Assembly (NCBI GenBank): GCA_009784935.1
Contig: WQXI01000005.1
Location: forward strand, 39,174 to 103,173
Direction: 5' to 3'
Source: Treponema sp.
Lineage (GTDB): Bacteria > Spirochaetota > Spirochaetia > Treponematales > Breznakiellaceae
Length of the DNA: 64,000 nt
The notes below the pieces were generated by a model, which saw nothing but the letters and a program-made list of their open reading frames with translations, was not told where the DNA came from and did no database searches. Positions within the stretch are counted from its first letter, which is position 1. Each line of letters starts with the position of its first letter. The position numbers were made by a program, and so were the translations under genes. Positions 60,996 to 64,000 of this stretch are shown in pieces.

Positions 60996-61994
60996 ATGAC
61001 CAGTTACAAAGAATTGGGTCTTGTAAATACAAAAGACCTTTTTAAAAAGGCAGTTTCGGGCGGATACGCCATTCCGGCTTATAATTTTAATAATATGGAA
61101 CAAATGCAGGCTATTATTCAGGCTTGCGTAGAAACCAAATCACCAGTAATTCTTCAGGTTTCGGCAGGCGCGCGCAAATACGCTAATCAGAACATTTTAC
61201 GTAACATGGCACGCGGCGCTGTAGAATACGCTCATGAGCTTGGCTGCGACATTCCAATTGTCCTTCACTTAGACCATGGCGATACATTCGAAATCTGCAA
61301 AGATTGTATCGAAACCGGATTTTCTTCTGTTATGATAGACGGCTCGCACCTTTCTTATGACGAAAATGTCGCCCTTACAAAAAAGGTCTGCGAGTTCGCT
61401 CATTCCCAAAAAGACTATGTTTCTGTAGAAGGAGAGCTTGGTATTCTTGCGGGCGTAGAAGACGATGTTTCTTCTGAACATTCAAGTTATACAGAACCTT
61501 CCGAAGTTATTGATTTTGTGAGCAAAACAAAAGTTGACTCATTGGCGATCTCTATCGGCACAAGCCATGGACGCACAAAGTTTAAACCGGAACAATGCAC
61601 AAAAGACGCAAACGGCATTTTAATACCGCCTCCGCTTAGGTTTGATATATTAGAAGAAATCGAAAAACAAATCCCGGGCTTCCCTATTGTTCTGCATGGT
61701 TCTTCTTCGGTTCCTGTTGAATATGTTCAAATGATCGAAAAATTCGGCGGAAAACTGTCAGATTCTGTCGGTATCCCCGAAGAACAGCTTCGCAAAGCTG
61801 CAAAAAGCGCTGTCTGCAAAATTAACATTGATTCCGACGGCAGGCTTGCGATGACCGCTTTGGTCCGCAAAGTTCTTTTTGAACATCCGGATGAATTTGA
61901 CCCTAGAAAATTTATTGGTCCTGCAAGAGACGAACTAAAAAAACTTTATGCGCATAAAAATCAAAATGTATTGGGGTCGGCAGGACAGGCGTGA
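60996..61994 (+). CDS. fba: Fructose-bisphosphate aldolase, class II
   Basis: This enzyme splits fructose 1,6-bisphosphate to glyceraldehyde 3-phosphate and dihydroxyacetone phosphate in glycolysis, a main energy route in fermenting treponemes. The zinc-type class II barrel shows AIPAYNFNNMEQMQAII, VILQVSAGARKYAN, PIVLHLDHGD (metal site, His91-His94) and FSSVMIDGSHLSYDENV. FPIVLHGSSSVP and the C-terminal INIDSDGRLAMTALVR complete the pattern. Length 332 aa fits class IIB. It heads a three-gene plus-strand unit with its own promoter. Confidence 0.96.
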   Translation: MTSYKELGLVNTKDLFKKAVSGGYAIPAYNFNNMEQMQAIIQACVETKSPVILQVSAGARKYANQNILRNMARGAVEYAHELGCDIPIVLHLDHGDTFEICKDCIETGFSSVMIDGSHLSYDENVALTKKVCEFAHSQKDYVSVEGELGILAGVEDDVSSEHSSYTEPSEVIDFVSKTKVDSLAISIGTSHGRTKFKPEQCTKDANGILIPPPLRFDILEEIEKQIPGFPIVLHGSSSVPVEYVQMIEKFGGKLSDSVGIPEEQLRKAAKSAVCKINIDSDGRLAMTALVRKVLFEHPDEFDPRKFIGPARDELKKLYAHKNQNVLGSAGQA

Positions 61995-63181
61995 AAGGAA
62001 ATACATCGGTAGTACCGGTTTTATTTAGAATGAATGCGGGCGTCGGAGTAAAGGTCGCCCGCACATTTTACCAGATAGCAAAGGCGCATTTATTCCCTAA
62101 ACGCAATTTTGGCTGCAATCATTTTAAAAATCTTGGTCTTGTTTATATAAAACCAACTGGCGAATGCAATCAAAGATGCGTAATGTGCGGGCAGTACGGC
62201 GAAAAAGGCATCATGAAAAACTGCGCCCCAGAAGAAAGAAAAAAGACTCTCTCACTTGAAACATGGAAAAAGTTTGTTGACCAGATTGTGCCGCAAAAAC
62301 CTACTGTTTATGTCTGGGGCGGAGAGCCGTTCCTTTATCCTGATTTAATGCCGTTATGCAAATATATGATACAAAAAGGACTTGTTGTAAGCGTAAATAC
62401 TAACGGCACATTAATGGAAAAGCATGCCGAACAAATCGTACGCGACAAATGGTCTTCATTATTTGTCTCGCTTGACGCTTTCCGTGATGTTAACGATCAG
62501 CTTAGGGGTAAGGGCTCTTATGATAAAGTAATTGCCGGAATAAAAGCGATAAGCGCCGAAAAAAAGAGGCAAAAATCACGGTATCCTGTATTGGGAATCG
62601 TTACTGTAGTGACAAATAAAAATTATATGGACTTGGCTAACCTTGCAGAAGCAAGCAGAGAATACGGCATTAACCTTCATATATACAATTTGGGTACTTA
62701 TACCAATGATAATATTGTCGCAACCCAAAAAAGATTTATGAAAGAAAAACTTGATACCGAAATTGACTGCCTGGAAAGTTACAATACAGGCTATAATCAG
62801 GGCATTGACGGCGAGAAACTCTATAAAATCTTAAGAGACATTCAGGAAAATAATTACGGTCACCCGATTCTTACTGTTCCCACATTAAACCCCGAAAAAA
62901 CGCACACATATTACGCCGAACTTGAAACGCCTGTGCGCAATCACTGCGCTGTTCCGTGGTGTCAGGCAAACGTAAACTATAACGGCGATGTGCATTTTTG
63001 CGCGGATTATACTGATTATATTATAGGCAATATAAATGAGCAGTCATTTAAAGATATTGTAAACGGCGATCGCGCTAATCGTTTTAGAAAAGCGATTCAG
63101 GAATGCGACGGCGGAATGTTCCCCGGCTGTCTGCGTTGTTATCAGAACATGCTCTTTGGCAGAAAGATCAAAGGCTTTTAG
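61991..63181 (+). CDS. Radical SAM protein with SPASM-type C-terminus
   Basis: The GTG start overlaps the aldolase stop by 4 bp (GTGA). The [4Fe-4S] motif CxxxCxxC is Cys59, Cys63 and Cys66 in GECNQRCVMCGQYGEKG. VYVWGGEPFLYPDLM and VSVNTNGTLM are the SAM-binding strands. The C-terminal part has further cysteines (HCAVPWCQANV, HFCADYTDYI, CDGGMFPGCLRCY), the SPASM/twitch pattern that binds auxiliary clusters. Such proteins modify peptides or carry out complex radical chemistry. No precursor peptide is evident nearby. It may mature a partner or act in lipid/cell-envelope synthesis; the substrate is unknown. Confidence 0.88.
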   Translation: MKGNTSVVPVLFRMNAGVGVKVARTFYQIAKAHLFPKRNFGCNHFKNLGLVYIKPTGECNQRCVMCGQYGEKGIMKNCAPEERKKTLSLETWKKFVDQIVPQKPTVYVWGGEPFLYPDLMPLCKYMIQKGLVVSVNTNGTLMEKHAEQIVRDKWSSLFVSLDAFRDVNDQLRGKGSYDKVIAGIKAISAEKKRQKSRYPVLGIVTVVTNKNYMDLANLAEASREYGINLHIYNLGTYTNDNIVATQKRFMKEKLDTEIDCLESYNTGYNQGIDGEKLYKILRDIQENNYGHPILTVPTLNPEKTHTYYAELETPVRNHCAVPWCQANVNYNGDVHFCADYTDYIIGNINEQSFKDIVNGDRANRFRKAIQECDGGMFPGCLRCYQNMLFGRKIKGF

Positions 63182-63193
63182 AAGGAGTAATTT

Positions 63194-63835
63194 ATGCTTC
63201 AATTTATTTTAGTACTGGTATTGAATTTTGTAATATCCTGGATGAACTCAGTGTCAGTAGGCCGGATGTGGTCGGAATCAAAAGCTATCGGAGGATCGTT
63301 TAGGGTTTATACTGTGGCAGGATATGTAATGGCTGTTACAGGATTTACAATGGTATACGGCTATTTGCTAATAATAATTGCTCCGTATGTTATTCCTTTA
63401 ATACCGGGATTATCAGAATTTCCTGTAGATGCGCTTGTATCGCTTGCAGATGATTTACTTTATGTAATGATAACTATATGTGCAATTCCTACCGGATTTA
63501 TTATATGGTATAATACTTTTATTCATTTTTGGCGTAAAAAGACTCTTAAGAACGGCCTAACAGCCGCATGGAATACTTATGCTCAAATTAGAAACACTGT
63601 AAGCGCTGTAAAAAATGTGCCAAGCGCAATTGGCAGAATCTCAAAGGCGCTATTCGGCGGAAAAGATAAAAAAGGAAAAGATAAAATTATACTTTTTGCA
63701 GTTTTTATTTTAATTTTAGCAGTTTTAGGAGGCTGGTTAACAGCTTCGGCTATAATGAGAAAAGCAGACAAAAAGCATGATGCTTTTGCGGAATTCTCTC
63801 CCGAAAATCAAAAAAGTAACGGTGAAAAAAGTTAA
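63194..63835 (+). CDS. Polytopic membrane protein (213 aa)
   Basis: Four hydrophobic segments are visible: FILVLVLNFVISWMN, VAGYVMAVTGFTMVYGYLLI, LYVMITICAIPTGFIIWYN and ILFAVFILILAVLGGWL. A charged loop GGKDKKGKDK and a hydrophilic C-terminus follow. A strong ribosome site GAAGGAG lies 7 bp before the ATG, 12 bp after the radical SAM gene, so the three genes form one unit. No family recognised. Confidence 0.75.
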   Translation: MLQFILVLVLNFVISWMNSVSVGRMWSESKAIGGSFRVYTVAGYVMAVTGFTMVYGYLLIIIAPYVIPLIPGLSEFPVDALVSLADDLLYVMITICAIPTGFIIWYNTFIHFWRKKTLKNGLTAAWNTYAQIRNTVSAVKNVPSAIGRISKALFGGKDKKGKDKIILFAVFILILAVLGGWLTASAIMRKADKKHDAFAEFSPENQKSNGEKS

Positions 63836-63881
63836 ATAATTATTTCGCGCAGAAAGCACAGTAGGCAATAATATCTCTTTT

Positions 63882-64000
63882 TTATCTTCTGTGCTTTTCC
63901 ATTTCGTTTTTAAAGAAATTAATTGCTGTTTCACCTTCTCCTATTAATCTATAAAACTCCCAAAAATGAGAGCTTTGCACATCATTATTACTTTCAGAAA
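63882..64000 (-). CDS. Partial gene, C-terminal 38 residues
   Basis: A minus-strand frame enters from the right edge, reads HFWEFYRLIGEGETAINFFK, then NEMEKHRR, and stops at 63882-63884. It is convergent with the membrane-protein gene ending at 63835. The sequence is not recognised. It is shorter than a usual ORF cut-off, but its composition is convincingly protein-like. Confidence 0.55.
   Translation of the reverse strand, partial: SESNNDVQSSHFWEFYRLIGEGETAINFFKNEMEKHRR

Noticed and set aside
63737..63934. 65-codon minus-strand ORF at the right edge
   Set aside because: It overlaps the membrane-protein gene end in antisense; another minus-strand frame (63882-64000) reads as protein instead.

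Overview
The window is a chromosomal segment of a spirochaete, most likely a Treponema or close relative. The evidence is two adjacent FlaA flagellar sheath genes, a spirochaetal rod/basal-body flagellar operon, a BMP/PnrA-type ABC importer, many small lipoproteins with relaxed lipoboxes, and an mraZ-to-ftsZ cluster that runs into topA, flagellar genes and recG. As I recall it, much of this order resembles T. pallidum; that was not checked. Composition is moderately AT-rich. Most genes lie on the minus strand.

Layout, left to right. (1) 1-1252: a partial gene, a lipoprotein gene, a MITE-like inverted-repeat element and a composite dispersed repeat. (2) 7223 down to 1253: a promoter-led operon galK-like, surE, TPR, NHL/VWA-like protein, thiI. 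(3) 13969 down to 7299: a catabolic/import operon of GH5 glycosidase, FGGY sugar kinase, BMP lipoprotein, double ABC ATPase and two permeases. (4) 13994-18026: trmB and a lipoprotein on the minus strand, diverging from rdgB and a UvrD/PcrA helicase on the plus strand. (5) 18027-20603: an AT-rich accessory island with orphan protein fragments, two or three lipoprotein genes (one truncated), strong promoters, a multi-hairpin element and two long near-identical repeats in direct orientation. (6) 21896 down to 20604: a pseudo-receiver/HATPase/cyclic-nucleotide-binding fusion. (7) 55468 down to 21935: a nearly gapless 33.5 kb co-directional block: mraZ, rsmH, ftsL, murF, mraY, ftsW, ftsQ, ftsA, ftsZ, a Xer recombinase, TPR, dprA, topA, a second Xer recombinase, hslV, hslU, flgB, flgC, fliE, fliF, fliG, fliH, fliI, fliJ, M16 peptidase, dnaE, yggT, recG. 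(8) 55614-64000: a coupled pair of genes (the second nuclease-like and carrying a translated repeat), ptsI, two flaA genes, a membrane-anchored protein, then on the plus strand fructose-bisphosphate aldolase, a radical SAM/SPASM protein and a membrane protein, and finally a partial minus-strand gene.

How the genes fit together. The long block joins envelope synthesis and division, chromosome-dimer resolution and topology, protein quality control, export-apparatus and rod assembly of the periplasmic flagellum, and replication/repair. Its head carries a sigma70-type promoter (TTGACG, 16 bp, TAAAAT) followed by three MraZ-type TGGGA repeats at exact 10-bp spacing, the third reading TGGTA, so MraZ autoregulation is readable in the sequence. 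Other well-formed promoters precede the galK operon, flaA (a perfect consensus), the aldolase gene and the accessory island.

I found no rRNA, tRNA, CRISPR array or complete transposase gene. The least explained parts are the 18-20.6 kb island, the dispersed repeat family (one copy translated inside a gene), several SD-less or apparently leaderless starts, a hairpin that buries a start codon at 60886-60917, and a DNA polymerase III alpha subunit with two tandem OB-like domains.
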